Shown piece by piece: positions 34,012 through 43,635 of a stretch of DNA of 64,000 nucleotides (positions are counted from its first letter, which is position 1; every line of letters begins with the position of its first letter). The notes beneath the pieces were generated by a model. The model saw only the letters and a list, made by a program, of their open reading frames with translations, made no database searches and was not told where the DNA came from. The position numbers and the translations under genes were made by a program. This DNA comes from Lewinellaceae bacterium (GTDB taxonomy: Bacteria; Bacteroidota; Bacteroidia; Chitinophagales; Saprospiraceae): positions 310,001 to 374,000 of the forward strand of contig JACJYE010000001.1 of NCBI GenBank assembly GCA_020636255.1. The letters are read 5' to 3'.

Positions 34012-36888
34012 TTATTGCTTAATAAACTTCTTGTTGACCACGCCTTCCTCCGTCAGGATAGAGAGGAAGTAAATGCCGGGTTGCAGGCCCGAGATGTCAA
34101 TGGATTCGAAATTGTCCACCGGGTGGGCCTGTTTCAGCTCGGCGCCGTTGGCGGCGAAGATGTGCATAGCGCGGATGTTCATCGCTGCCGGGATATCCAG
34201 GTTCAGCACATCCTGGGCCGGGTTGGGATATAACTTAACATCTTCGATATTGAATTTGGCTGCCGTCCCCAGGCTTAGGAAGGCCGGCGGCGTTTTCAGC
34301 TCGCGTATCGTCTGCGTCGGGCCGCCGATCTCCGGCAGGCCGGAACAGTTGCCGGTGATGGTCACCAGGTCGATGTATACCAGGTCGTTGTTGGCGCTGG
34401 CGTCGCACTGGAAGCGGAACTGGGCGTTGGAAGTCAGGTTGACGCTTCCGGCGTTCAGCGTTACGGTGGCTACGTAGAAGGTGTTGTTGTTAAAGCTGCT
34501 GCCCCGCGCATAGGAAGCCACGGTTGTCCAGCCGGAGCCGTCGTTATAGCGCACCCAGAAATCCTCCCCGTTTTCCATGCTGTAAGCGTAGAAGTAGAAT
34601 TCCACGTCAACGGAGCTGAATTCGCTCAGGTCGTACACGCTGGAAGTTGTCGACGAGGCCGTACCCGAGTTATCCCTGATCTCGATGGAATAGCTACCAT
34701 CCCAGGAGCGGGAACCGCTGTAGCGCCGGCAGTCGCTGCCGCCATCAGACCAGCCTTCCCAGCCCGACTCGAAAGAATCGGAAGACTGAACACCGGCCGT
34801 ACACCCGCCGCCGCCTTCGGAGAGCGTGGTGACGACAACCGTATTGCTGGCGGAAGATTCATTACCGGCATCGTCGAATGCCGTGACGTACATAGAATAG
34901 GTAGTGCTGGGCGTCAGGCCGGTGATAGTAGCCCCCGTGCCGGTTACAGAGCCGATATTGGAGCCGCCGACATAGACATAATAGCCTGCTACGCCCACAT
35001 TATCAGAGGATGCGTTCCAGGAGAGGTCCGTCGTAGTCGTCGTCGTATTGGAAGCCGACAGGCTGGTTGGCGCACTAGGAGGCGTCGTGTCGCCGCCGCC
35101 GCTCGACAGGCAGAAGTTCGTGGATTCCGAAGAACCGAAGTTGCCCCCCGAAGCCAGTACGTTGCCGAGGGCATCGGTGAGGGTATAGGAGCCCTGGCCG
35201 TAGGCGCAGCAGATGCCGTCGCCATAAGCATCGTAGATGTTGAAATCGTAGCAGCCGTCATTGAGGCAAATCGTTTCCACGACAGTCGACCCATCGGGCT
35301 GAGAGCCGTAGGTGCCACCGGAGGCATAGGCCAGGCTGCCGGAGGTGATCGTCCAGGATGTCTCTTCGGGATAGTTGTCCAGCACGATCGTGAGGGTTAC
35401 GTTCTGGCCGGTGCAGGGGCAGGGAGCGCAGCTGGAGCCGCCACAGTCAACGCCGGTCTCATCGCCATTCTGGATGCCGTCGTTACAGGTGGGGCATGCC
35501 GGGCAATCGGGGCCGCCGCAGTCGACGCCGGTCTCGTTGCCGTTCTGGATGCCGTCCGAGCAGGAAGGCGGGCCGCAGGCCGAGGTGCAGGAAGCGTTGG
35601 CCACACTGTTGCGGATAACGTTGCCGGGTTGGGGGCCAAAGCCTTCATTGAAGTTGATGCCAACGCTTTGCAGGTGGCAATAGGACATGATTGTGCCGCC
35701 CTGCGACGGATAACCCGGCAGAGAACAGCTGCCCTCTGTGCTACCTGCGCAGCCGTCGATAGCCGTATTATTTCCGTTCCACACACAGGCGTGGGTATGC
35801 CGGGAGCCCCACAGGTGGCCGAATTCGTGCGTCACGACCATTACCGACCAGGAGTAAGTGGGGACAGAGGAATAAGAAGCGTCGATGCTGGAGAAGCTCT
35901 TGCTGTTGTCGGGGTTGGAGGCGCAAATGCCGGCAAAGCCGGCGGCGATACCGCCGCTTGCCTGATAGGACATCAGCTGTGCCAGGTCGCCGTTGAAGCT
36001 GCCGGTAGCTGCCTGGAAGTCGCTGAGCATGCCGTCGCTGGTGCTGCTGGAATAGGGGCTGGTGACGTTCCAGACGACAATCTGGGAAACCACGGCATTG
36101 ATGCTCTCGTTGGCGTAGAGGGCGATCACTTCGTTCATCAGGCCGGTGACGTAGTTGGTAGCGCCCGTCACACCGCCTTTGTTGTTGTAGATATCGTTAT
36201 CTACCTCGATATACAGGCGTATGCAATCACCCGTGCTGCGCGTGTCGGCCTGGAATTCGAGGTCTTTGCGTTTGTACCCGATGCCGTCGTCAGGCGTACC
36301 ACATTCGAAGGGCGTATCGTGGATGACATTTTTATCATTATAGATGATGTGTTCGCCTCTCCAGCCGGAGCCCTGCAGGCGGCCCAACACGAGGTTGCCT
36401 TCGCCGGAAGCGATGAGGCCCATCACTTCACCTTCATAAATGCTGATGGCAACGACCGAATGTTGATCGCCCCGAACAATACCCCGGTAATGGGCGCCCA
36501 TCGGTACGTCGGCCGGCATATTGTCGGAAGCCAGCGTCACTTCAAAATCGGGCGTAAATATATCTACCTTCACCAATTCGAGCTCAAGCATCCTGTTTCT
36601 CGTTGCAGCGGGGATCGTTAGTGTAATAGCATCGGGCGCGTTATCGGAAAAGCGGTTCAGGGCCTGAAAATCGACATTCAGTACATCGTAGTCTATCACA
36701 CTTTCGTCCAGTTCGGTAACCCGGTTCCTCATCTGCGGGGCGACGGAGAAAGGGGCGATCGGTACAAAAGAGGCATTGCGCGCTTCGTAAGAGCGTACCA
36801 TGTCAAGTGGCGTGATCGGCCGTTGGGTGCCCTGAGCGAAGCTCAGCAAGCAAAAACAGCTCAACAGGAGTGTCCAAAACGTTTTCAT
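34012..36888 (-). CDS. Secreted reprolysin-like zinc metalloprotease with FN3 and T9SS sorting domains
   Basis: A 958-aa protein starting MKTFWTLLLSCFCLLSFAQ (signal peptide). After a propeptide of about 200 residues comes the metzincin catalytic domain with the zinc motif HEFGHLWGSRHTH (residues 354-366) and the Met-turn MSYC (about 401). Two copies of a cysteine-rich unit (C-DGIQNG-ETGVDCGG) follow, then a beta domain, an FN3 domain (about 640-725), a jelly-roll-like domain, and a type A T9SS sorting domain (LYPNPAQDVLNLDI to VVNKKFIKQ) that sends it across the outer membrane. It should digest extracellular protein. Its own gene stands alone, convergent with moxR. Confidence 0.93.
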   Translation of the reverse strand: MKTFWTLLLSCFCLLSFAQGTQRPITPLDMVRSYEARNASFVPIAPFSVAPQMRNRVTELDESVIDYDVLNVDFQALNRFSDNAPDAITLTIPAATRNRMLELELVKVDIFTPDFEVTLASDNMPADVPMGAHYRGIVRGDQHSVVAISIYEGEVMGLIASGEGNLVLGRLQGSGWRGEHIIYNDKNVIHDTPFECGTPDDGIGYKRKDLEFQADTRSTGDCIRLYIEVDNDIYNNKGGVTGATNYVTGLMNEVIALYANESINAVVSQIVVWNVTSPYSSSTSDGMLSDFQAATGSFNGDLAQLMSYQASGGIAAGFAGICASNPDNSKSFSSIDASYSSVPTYSWSVMVVTHEFGHLWGSRHTHACVWNGNNTAIDGCAGSTEGSCSLPGYPSQGGTIMSYCHLQSVGINFNEGFGPQPGNVIRNSVANASCTSACGPPSCSDGIQNGNETGVDCGGPDCPACPTCNDGIQNGDETGVDCGGSSCAPCPCTGQNVTLTIVLDNYPEETSWTITSGSLAYASGGTYGSQPDGSTVVETICLNDGCYDFNIYDAYGDGICCAYGQGSYTLTDALGNVLASGGNFGSSESTNFCLSSGGGDTTPPSAPTSLSASNTTTTTTDLSWNASSDNVGVAGYYVYVGGSNIGSVTGTGATITGLTPSTTYSMYVTAFDDAGNESSASNTVVVTTLSEGGGGCTAGVQSSDSFESGWEGWSDGGSDCRRYSGSRSWDGSYSIEIRDNSGTASSTTSSVYDLSEFSSVDVEFYFYAYSMENGEDFWVRYNDGSGWTTVASYARGSSFNNNTFYVATVTLNAGSVNLTSNAQFRFQCDASANNDLVYIDLVTITGNCSGLPEIGGPTQTIRELKTPPAFLSLGTAAKFNIEDVKLYPNPAQDVLNLDIPAAMNIRAMHIFAANGAELKQAHPVDNFESIDISGLQPGIYFLSILTEEGVVNKKFIKQ

Positions 36889-37580
36889 GCGTGAGTTTTT
36901 TTCATAAGTGAACAATCTGAACTTATTTGGTAAGGCAAATGCCCTCAGCGCCTATCCACAGGGGATAGCCATATCTCTTTTCTGTCGGGGACGCTTTAGT
37001 AGAATTGTAAGTTTGTTGAAACCTGAAAATGGCGGGGGCCCGCCGTTTTTCTTAGTGTGCAAAAGTGCTTGCCGGGGCTGGAAAACGAAATTGGCAAATA
37101 CTGCCGGAATTTATATCAAAGTAATGATTAGTTTCAAAATATAAATCCGAATACTTGCCAGGTTCAAATATATAAATTTTAGTTAAAAAAGAACTCTGGA
37201 ATGAAAAAATTATGGCCATTTAAGAAAAAATACATGCCGCGCTCATTGGCCTTTCGGATGCTGTAACGGAGATGATTGGCAGGAAAGGGGATAAGCCCGG
37301 CATCCCGGTTCCCATTTATACCTGCTATAAACGAGGAGGTTATGGGAGCGCGTATCAACAACGATAGGCTACAGCCAGGGAGGTGCCAGGGAGTTAACCG
37401 CAAACAAAAGTCATGCGGATCAGGGGCTAAAGAAGGTGATGGTGCAATGGGAAGAGCCCGGAAAGGCGAGGCTTGAAGCTGTATATTCTACAAGGGATAC
37501 TACCTGTTGATGCTGTGGCTGGCAGGGATGGAAGATCAACAATCCTACGCATCCACAGCATCAACAGGGCCGGGGCCTGT
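36889..37580. other. 692-bp non-coding region with an inverted repeat at the GH30 end
   Basis: Visibly AT-rich in 37080-37220. No frame here is convincing. CCTGTTGATGCTGTGG (37503-37518) is repeated exactly, inverted, at 37553-37568 with a 34-base spacer; it lies 13 bp beyond the GH30 stop and may act as a terminator or mRNA stabiliser, though it has no T run. Confidence 0.6.
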
Positions 37581-39011
37581 TTACCAAACGAAAGTACCCA
37601 CTGTGCCTGCAGCAAGCGATGCCGTGATCCACTTGCCGCCGGCGCCGATGTTGAACGATTGGATGCCTGAGGTTTCGTTCAATATGATCAGCACGGTTTT
37701 GCCGTCGGGCCTGCGGAAAGCAACGTTAGGCAGTTGCCCGAGGATGTTGCTGCCCAGGCGGATCGAACCTGGGGGTACAAATTTCGAAGCCTGCCCGATG
37801 ATGTAATAGCTGACGTTTTTCGTCGCCTTCTCCCCATCGATGGTTACGGCGCCCTTGCATTGCGTACACCCGCCGGGGGTATGCGGCTCGTAATTCGGGC
37901 CATTGGCCAGGTTCCATTCGAGCGACACCCGGCTCCAGTTGCGCATCGTGCCGATGATGACGTTTTTCATGTGCCAGTACAGGTCGCCCTCGAACGTCCC
38001 CTCCGATCCGGTCCATTGCTCCGTAAAATAGAGCGCCTTGTCGGGGTGGGCGTCATGGACGGCAGACAGCGCGCTGACGTCACCGGCATAGAGGTGGAAG
38101 GCCGAGCCGTGGACGTAGGGTTTCGCTGCCGGGTCGTTCAGGATCTCGATGGGATATCCCGGGTTATCGCAGTTGTGGTCCCAGATGATGATCTTTGCCG
38201 ACAGGCCGGCATCCTGGAAGGCAGGGCCGAGGTGGTTTTTGATAAAATCGGCCTGCTGCGCCGCCGACATCACCATGCTGGGGTTGTTGCCTCCATGCTG
38301 GGGCTCATTCTGCGGCGTTATGGCATCGATGGTTATCCCCTGTTGCTTCATCGCCTGGATGTACTTCACGAAGTACTGGGCATATACGCTGTAGTATTCA
38401 GGCTTCAGGTTGCCGCCGATGCTGCTGCCGTTGTTTTTCATCCAAACCGGCGGGCTCCAAGGAGAGCCCATGATCCTGATATCCGGGTTGATGGCCAGGA
38501 TCTCCTTTAGAATGGGAATGAGATGAAGTGTGTCTTTCGACAGGTTGAAATGCTGCAGGTTGAAGTCGGTTTGCCCTGCCGGCAGATCATCATAGCTGAA
38601 CACCTCGGCGTCGAGGTCTGAAGCGCCGATGCTGATGCGCAGATAACTCACCGCGATGCCGCTGTCGGGAGCCCCAAAGAATTCCCGGAGCAGGGCCGCC
38701 CGCCCGGCGGCCCCCATCTGGTGCAGGAGCATAGCGCTGCCGCCCGTAAGCGTATAACCGAAGCCCTCCAACGTCTGGAACTGCTGGGCGGTATCGATCA
38801 GTATGCTTTGAAAGCGGCTGTCTTCGTCATCGGCGAAGGCGATATTTTTTTTATAGAACAGGTTTAGCCCGTTGCCCGAAGTGGTCCAGACATCGACAGG
38901 CAGGTCCTGAACCGGTGTGATCGGTTCGTCAACGACCTTGGGTTTGCTGCAGCCGAAAAAGCCGAAAGCAAGTAGCAGGAACAGTAAATTATACATGATA
39001 GCCGTATTCAT
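37581..39011 (-). CDS. GH30-family glycoside hydrolase lipoprotein
   Basis: A 476-aa protein with a lipoprotein signal (LLAFGFFGC, Cys21). An alternative ATG at 38996 would shorten it by five residues. The GH30 acid/base is E236 in ITPQNEPQHG and the nucleophile is E331 in LYFTEQWTGSEG, 95 residues apart as usual, within a TIM barrel (GFGYTLTGGSAM at the start) with the side beta domain at the end. GH30 members cleave beta-glucans (including beta-1,6), glucosylceramides or xylans; the subfamily cannot be set by eye. It is the last gene of the locus, 12 bp after susD, and probably sits on the outer membrane to trim the imported glycan. Confidence 0.93.
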   Translation of the reverse strand: MNTAIMYNLLFLLLAFGFFGCSKPKVVDEPITPVQDLPVDVWTTSGNGLNLFYKKNIAFADDEDSRFQSILIDTAQQFQTLEGFGYTLTGGSAMLLHQMGAAGRAALLREFFGAPDSGIAVSYLRISIGASDLDAEVFSYDDLPAGQTDFNLQHFNLSKDTLHLIPILKEILAINPDIRIMGSPWSPPVWMKNNGSSIGGNLKPEYYSVYAQYFVKYIQAMKQQGITIDAITPQNEPQHGGNNPSMVMSAAQQADFIKNHLGPAFQDAGLSAKIIIWDHNCDNPGYPIEILNDPAAKPYVHGSAFHLYAGDVSALSAVHDAHPDKALYFTEQWTGSEGTFEGDLYWHMKNVIIGTMRNWSRVSLEWNLANGPNYEPHTPGGCTQCKGAVTIDGEKATKNVSYYIIGQASKFVPPGSIRLGSNILGQLPNVAFRRPDGKTVLIILNETSGIQSFNIGAGGKWITASLAAGTVGTFVW

Positions 39012-39023
39012 AAAGAGCCGGTG

Positions 39024-40487
39024 TTAATACCCCGGGTTTTGTGTCAGTTTCGAGTTCTTGTCCAGTTCGGCCTGAGGAATAGGCCAGAGCAGGTGTTCAG
39101 GCGTCAGGTTGTAGCCCAGGTTTTCGCCATTGACGCCCTTGGCGTTATTCATCACTTCTATGGCCCGGCCGGTGCGCTTGAGGTCGAACCAGCGGTGGCC
39201 TTCGAAAGCGAGTTCCAGCCGGCGTTCTTTTTCGATGGCCAGGCGCAATTCTGCCTGTGTGCTGGCCGTCGTTCCCGGCAGGTTCACCCGCCCCCTGATC
39301 TGGTCGACCAGGGCGGCAGCTTCCGACTGGCTGCCGAGTTCATTGAGCGCCTCTGCCTTCAGCAGAAGGATGTCTGCCAGGCGGATGAAGATGTAGTTCT
39401 GGTCGCTGCCCTCCTGGAAATTGTGCCACTTGTTGATGAAGGGGTACTGCGTTTGAGGCCAATGCGGGTCCGACCACTTGCCGCTGACGTCGAGGAAAAT
39501 GATAGAAGCATTTTTCCTGATCTGGTCGTTCTCCGCATCGAAAGCGGCTACGAGGTCGTTCGACGGCAGGTTAAACTTTTTCCAGTCGAGCCCGCGGAAT
39601 ATCTTTGTACCCCAGTTACCGTCGGAAGAACCGCCGTTGTAATTGATCTCGAAAATGGACTCGGCACTGTTCTCGTTGGCATTATCCCAAAGCTGATTGT
39701 AATCGGGCAGCAGCGAATACCCCCCGGCAATGACCGCATCGCAGTATTGGCGGACTTTCGTCCAGTCGTGAGGCTCTTGCGTGGCGTATACTTTGGCCAA
39801 CATGGCATTTACCGCGCCCGTGGTAACGTACCCCTTGTGTTCTGCAGTAGTGCGCACCCGTGGCAACGCGGTTTCGAGGTCGGCGATGATCTGGGCATAG
39901 ACCTCGTCTTCCGGCGTCCGGGCAGGGAAAATGATAGAGTAGATCTCATCCAGCTTGTCAGCGCTGATGCTTTTTACCTCCTGCAATTGCAGCGGCACAT
40001 CACCCCAAAGCTGCACCAACTGGAAGTACATGAAGGCCCTGATGAAGGCGGCCTCGCCGATGATCTCCTCCCGGCGCGTATCGCTGAGGCCCGGGTCGGT
40101 TAGCGCGTCAATGTTGTTGAGGATAGTGTTCGTTTTGCCGACGGTCGAATAGAGGTACGCCCAGTCGCGGCTGACGTTCCTGTTGGTAGCGTCCAGCTTG
40201 TAATCGTCGATCTGGAAGTTGTCGGGGTTGTCCCCGCCGGCATAGGCATCGTCGGCCTGGGCATCGCCATTGACATAGTAGTCAAGCTGGTAGTACTCGT
40301 TCTTGAAATCGGAGTACGCGCCGGCCAGCGCTGCTTCCACCTCGCTGGCGGATTTGAAGTAAACAGAGTCGGCATTGGTATTGCCCACGGCAATGCTCTG
40401 AGAGACGGGCTCCAGCTCCAGAAAATCCTCGCAGGAGAAAACCGCCAGCATGGAGATAAAGGAAAGGAGAATTATGTGTGGTTTCAT
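39024..40487 (-). CDS. SusD/RagB-family surface glycan-binding lipoprotein
   Basis: A 487-aa protein with a lipoprotein signal (MLAVFSCEDFLEL, Cys about 19) and the SusD layout: TPR-like helices early (YYVNGDAQADDAY, DALTDPGLSDTRREEIIGEAAFIRAFMYFQLVQLWG), FLRLADILLLKAEALNELG late, and the close RRLELAFEGHRWFDLKRTG. It binds the target glycan on the cell surface and lids the SusC barrel. It lies 11 bp after susC. Confidence 0.96.
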   Translation of the reverse strand: MKPHIILLSFISMLAVFSCEDFLELEPVSQSIAVGNTNADSVYFKSASEVEAALAGAYSDFKNEYYQLDYYVNGDAQADDAYAGGDNPDNFQIDDYKLDATNRNVSRDWAYLYSTVGKTNTILNNIDALTDPGLSDTRREEIIGEAAFIRAFMYFQLVQLWGDVPLQLQEVKSISADKLDEIYSIIFPARTPEDEVYAQIIADLETALPRVRTTAEHKGYVTTGAVNAMLAKVYATQEPHDWTKVRQYCDAVIAGGYSLLPDYNQLWDNANENSAESIFEINYNGGSSDGNWGTKIFRGLDWKKFNLPSNDLVAAFDAENDQIRKNASIIFLDVSGKWSDPHWPQTQYPFINKWHNFQEGSDQNYIFIRLADILLLKAEALNELGSQSEAAALVDQIRGRVNLPGTTASTQAELRLAIEKERRLELAFEGHRWFDLKRTGRAIEVMNNAKGVNGENLGYNLTPEHLLWPIPQAELDKNSKLTQNPGY

Positions 40488-40498
40488 TTTTCCTGATT

Positions 40499-43420
40499 TT
40501 AGAATTCAAGGTTAAACCCGGCGATGAGCGTCCGGGATTGCGGATAAGTGCCGTAGTCGATGCCCAGCTCTGTTGCGCTTCTTCCGAAGGCGTTCACCTC
40601 GGGGTCGAAACCGCTATAGTTGGTTAAAGTTAGCAGGTTCTGCCCGGTCACGTAAACCGAGAGGCGCCGGATGCTCAGCCGTTCCAACACTTTGGGGTTG
40701 ATATCGTAGGAAAGGGTCACCGACTTCAGGCGCAGGTATGACCCGTCTTCCACAAATCGGGTGGAGTTGCGCACGTTATCTACGTTGCCGCCACCGATTG
40801 CCCGGGGAATATCCGTATCCCGGTTATCGGGGGACCAGCGGCGCAGTACGACGGCCGACTGGTTTTTGCTGTCGAACATGCCTTCCAGGTCGATGCGGGT
40901 GGCGTTGAAAATATCGTTGCCCTGGCTGCCCTGGAAGAATATGTCGAGGGTGAAGTTTTTCCACGAAAACGAATTGGCCATGCCATAGGTGAAGTCCGGG
41001 TTGGCGTCGCCGATAATGGTGCGGTCGCCTGGGTCGAAAATGCCGTTCTCGTTCACGTCCTTGTAGATGAGGTCGCCCGTTTCGGGGTCGACGCCTTCGG
41101 AAACATAACCGTAGAACACGCCCAGCGGAAGGCCTTCGCGCACGATGGCCACATCCTGGTTGTTGCTGTATACCCTTCCGAAGTAGTACACATCGGTGTA
41201 CTGCAGTTCGAGGACCTTGTTCTTATTGAAAGAAATGTTGAAATCGGTGTTCCAGCGCAGGCCGCCGGTGGTGTTCACCGTCGAGATGTTGAATTCGAGG
41301 CCTTTGTTCTCGATCGTCCCGGCATTGGTTTGGATCGACGTGATGGGCAGAGAGTTGGAAAGCTGGACGTTGAGCAGTACATCGTCGGTTTTCTTGTAAT
41401 AGGCGTCGGCGATGAAATTCAGCCGGCCTTCCCAAAGGGAGAGGTCGAGGCCTATATTGGACTGTGCCGTCGTCTCCCAGCGCAGGTCGGGGTTGCCATA
41501 GGTCACCTGTACCGCAGCAGGCCCGGAAAGCGGGTTGGTAGCTGCGCGGCGGTAGTAGGATATGAGCCCGTAGCGGGCGTAATTGGAAATGCCTTCCTGG
41601 TTGCCGTTCTTACCCCATCCGAGGCGGAGTTTCAGGTCGTAAATGGCGTCGAGGCTCTCCATAAACGGCTCTGCTGAGATGCGCCAGCCCAGCGAGAAAG
41701 AGGGCATCGTCCCCCAGTGGTGCGCCAGTTTGGAGGAACCGTCGCGCCTGACGGAGGCCGACAGCAGGTATTTGCTCTTGTAATCATAGGTGAAACGGCC
41801 GAAGAAAGAGGCCAGCGACCATTCCTGCACATCGGTGCTGGCGTAGATGCTGTTCGCCGCATTCAGGGTCGTTACCGAAACATCGGCAGGGAAGTCGTTG
41901 CCGGAGATATAGGAATCACTCCAGTACGATTTTTGAATACTGCTACCGGCCAGGAGCGATATTTTGTTGTCGCCGAAAGCGGCCGAATAGCTGGCAGTGT
42001 TTTCCCACAGCCAGATGGTGGTATTGGATTTATCGGCCTGCCCGCTGCCGTTCTGGTTGCGGCCGTAGTTCGTGCGGAAGGGGTCGAGATAGTAAGACCA
42101 CTGGTGGGCGTTTATATCGGCGCCCAGGTTGGTTTTCAGAGCGAAGCCCTTAAACAGAGTAGCTTCGGCGTTGAAGTTGCCAAAGAGGCGGGTGTCGATA
42201 GCCTCCTGGTCGGGGCCGAACATATAGGCGATGGGGTTTTCCCACGATGGTTGGAAGGGGTTGGGGTCGAACTGCCCGCTGCCGTCTTTTTTATAGATGT
42301 TGAGGAAAGGCGGGGTATTCAGCGCACTCATGATGACGCCGCCCCGGCCGCTGCTGGCATTATCGGGCGTATCTTTGGTGCTGGATCGCAGCACGTTCAT
42401 GCTGGCGCCTGTTTTCAGCCAGTCCGTCGCCTGGTTGTCCAGGTTCAGCCGTATCGAATACCGGTTGAAACGAGCCGGCTCCACGATACCTGCCTGGTTG
42501 AGGAAGTTGGCTGACAAAAGATAGCGCGATTTGGCGGTGCCGCCGGAAAAGGCCAGTTGGTAGTTTTGGATATTGCCGTAGCCAAAGACCTCATCGCTCC
42601 AGTTGGTATACCCGGTGGCCGCCGGGTCGAGAGCGCCGGGGATGATCTCGTCGATCAGGTTCCTGTACTGTTTGGTGCTCAGGGTCTCGATCGTTTTGCG
42701 AAGGCCGGAGAAACCTGCGTAAGCGTTGAAAGAAATGGTAGACGTATTGGCCTCGCCGCGTTTGGTAGTAATGATGACTACGCCATTGGCTGCGCGAGCA
42801 CCGTAGATGGCGGCTGAAGAAGCATCTTTCAGCACGGTCATGGATGCGATATCGGAAGGGTTGAGGCCCCGGATATCGGTGGTGGGCACGCCGTCGACAA
42901 CGTACAGGGGTTCGTTGCCGGCCAGCACGGAGGTGGCGCCCCGCACCCGCACGGCGATATCAGCGCCCGGTTTGCCGGAAGGCTGCACTACCTGCACCCC
43001 TGCTGCTTTGCCCTGCAGCGCCTCGGCGGCAGAAACCATGGGCCGGTTCTTAATAGATTTCGAGTCGATGACGACCACGGCCGTGGTGAGGTCTTCCTTC
43101 TTTTGCGTGCCGTAACCGATAACGACGATATCATCCAGCAGGTAGCTGGCGGTTTGCAGCACCACGTCGATCGTATTTCTGCCGTCTATAGCTATTTCCT
43201 GGGGTTCGTAGCCAGTATAGGAAAAGAGGAGGACGCCCTCCTTTACAGCTATGTCATAAGTGCCGTCAAGGTCCGTTATAGTGCCCTGGGTAGTCCCCTT
43301 CAGGGAAACGGTTGCTCCAACCAAAGGCTCCCCGGAAGCATCCGTCACTTTTCCGGTGACCTGCGCTGAGCCGGCAATGGCCACCAGAAAACTGAAAATA
43401 AAAGTAATAAGCCTAGCCAT
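40499..43420 (-). CDS. SusC/RagA-family TonB-dependent outer-membrane transporter
   Basis: A 973-aa protein starting MARLITFIFSFLVAIAGSAQ (signal peptide); the open frame runs 93 bases further up but into hairpin DNA. The order is a carboxypeptidase-regulatory domain (VTGKVTDASGEPLVGATVSLKG), a plug with the SusC TonB box region (DDIVVIGYGTQKKEDLTTAV, then GVPTTDIRGLNPSDIASMTVLKDASSAAIYG), and a 22-strand barrel ending with the C-terminal aromatic LIAGFNLEF. It imports glycan oligomers with SusD. A 215-bp gap with a hairpin separates it from the PKD gene. Confidence 0.97.
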   Translation of the reverse strand: MARLITFIFSFLVAIAGSAQVTGKVTDASGEPLVGATVSLKGTTQGTITDLDGTYDIAVKEGVLLFSYTGYEPQEIAIDGRNTIDVVLQTASYLLDDIVVIGYGTQKKEDLTTAVVVIDSKSIKNRPMVSAAEALQGKAAGVQVVQPSGKPGADIAVRVRGATSVLAGNEPLYVVDGVPTTDIRGLNPSDIASMTVLKDASSAAIYGARAANGVVIITTKRGEANTSTISFNAYAGFSGLRKTIETLSTKQYRNLIDEIIPGALDPAATGYTNWSDEVFGYGNIQNYQLAFSGGTAKSRYLLSANFLNQAGIVEPARFNRYSIRLNLDNQATDWLKTGASMNVLRSSTKDTPDNASSGRGGVIMSALNTPPFLNIYKKDGSGQFDPNPFQPSWENPIAYMFGPDQEAIDTRLFGNFNAEATLFKGFALKTNLGADINAHQWSYYLDPFRTNYGRNQNGSGQADKSNTTIWLWENTASYSAAFGDNKISLLAGSSIQKSYWSDSYISGNDFPADVSVTTLNAANSIYASTDVQEWSLASFFGRFTYDYKSKYLLSASVRRDGSSKLAHHWGTMPSFSLGWRISAEPFMESLDAIYDLKLRLGWGKNGNQEGISNYARYGLISYYRRAATNPLSGPAAVQVTYGNPDLRWETTAQSNIGLDLSLWEGRLNFIADAYYKKTDDVLLNVQLSNSLPITSIQTNAGTIENKGLEFNISTVNTTGGLRWNTDFNISFNKNKVLELQYTDVYYFGRVYSNNQDVAIVREGLPLGVFYGYVSEGVDPETGDLIYKDVNENGIFDPGDRTIIGDANPDFTYGMANSFSWKNFTLDIFFQGSQGNDIFNATRIDLEGMFDSKNQSAVVLRRWSPDNRDTDIPRAIGGGNVDNVRNSTRFVEDGSYLRLKSVTLSYDINPKVLERLSIRRLSVYVTGQNLLTLTNYSGFDPEVNAFGRSATELGIDYGTYPQSRTLIAGFNLEF

Positions 43421-43506
43421 TTGATTATACGTATTGGTGAAGAGTGTAAAATGGATATACCCCTGGGGAGGGCCGGAGAAAAGTGTCACAAAATAGCATG
43501 AAGGAA

Positions 43507-43556
43507 GGCACAAAGCTACACCAAGGCCTTTGTGGGCCTTCGTGCGGCTTTGTGCC
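43507..43556. repeat. Two-level hairpin between the PKD gene and susC
   Basis: GGCACAAAGC pairs with GCTTTGTGCC (10 bp, outer) and AAGGCC with GGCCTT (6 bp, inner), 87 bp before the susC start. It could set relative expression of the two genes, or be a REP-like element. Confidence 0.55.
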
Positions 43557-43635
43557 GTAAAATATTAGAGGCCATCCCTGTACTGCCGTGCAGCAAACCG
43601 CCTTGAATGGGCCGCGCTTGCTGTGGCGTTGGCGG

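Noticed and set aside
37179..37403. 74-codon minus-strand frame in the 37-kb non-coding region
   Set aside because: No recognisable motif, crosses an AT-rich stretch and has no upstream signal.
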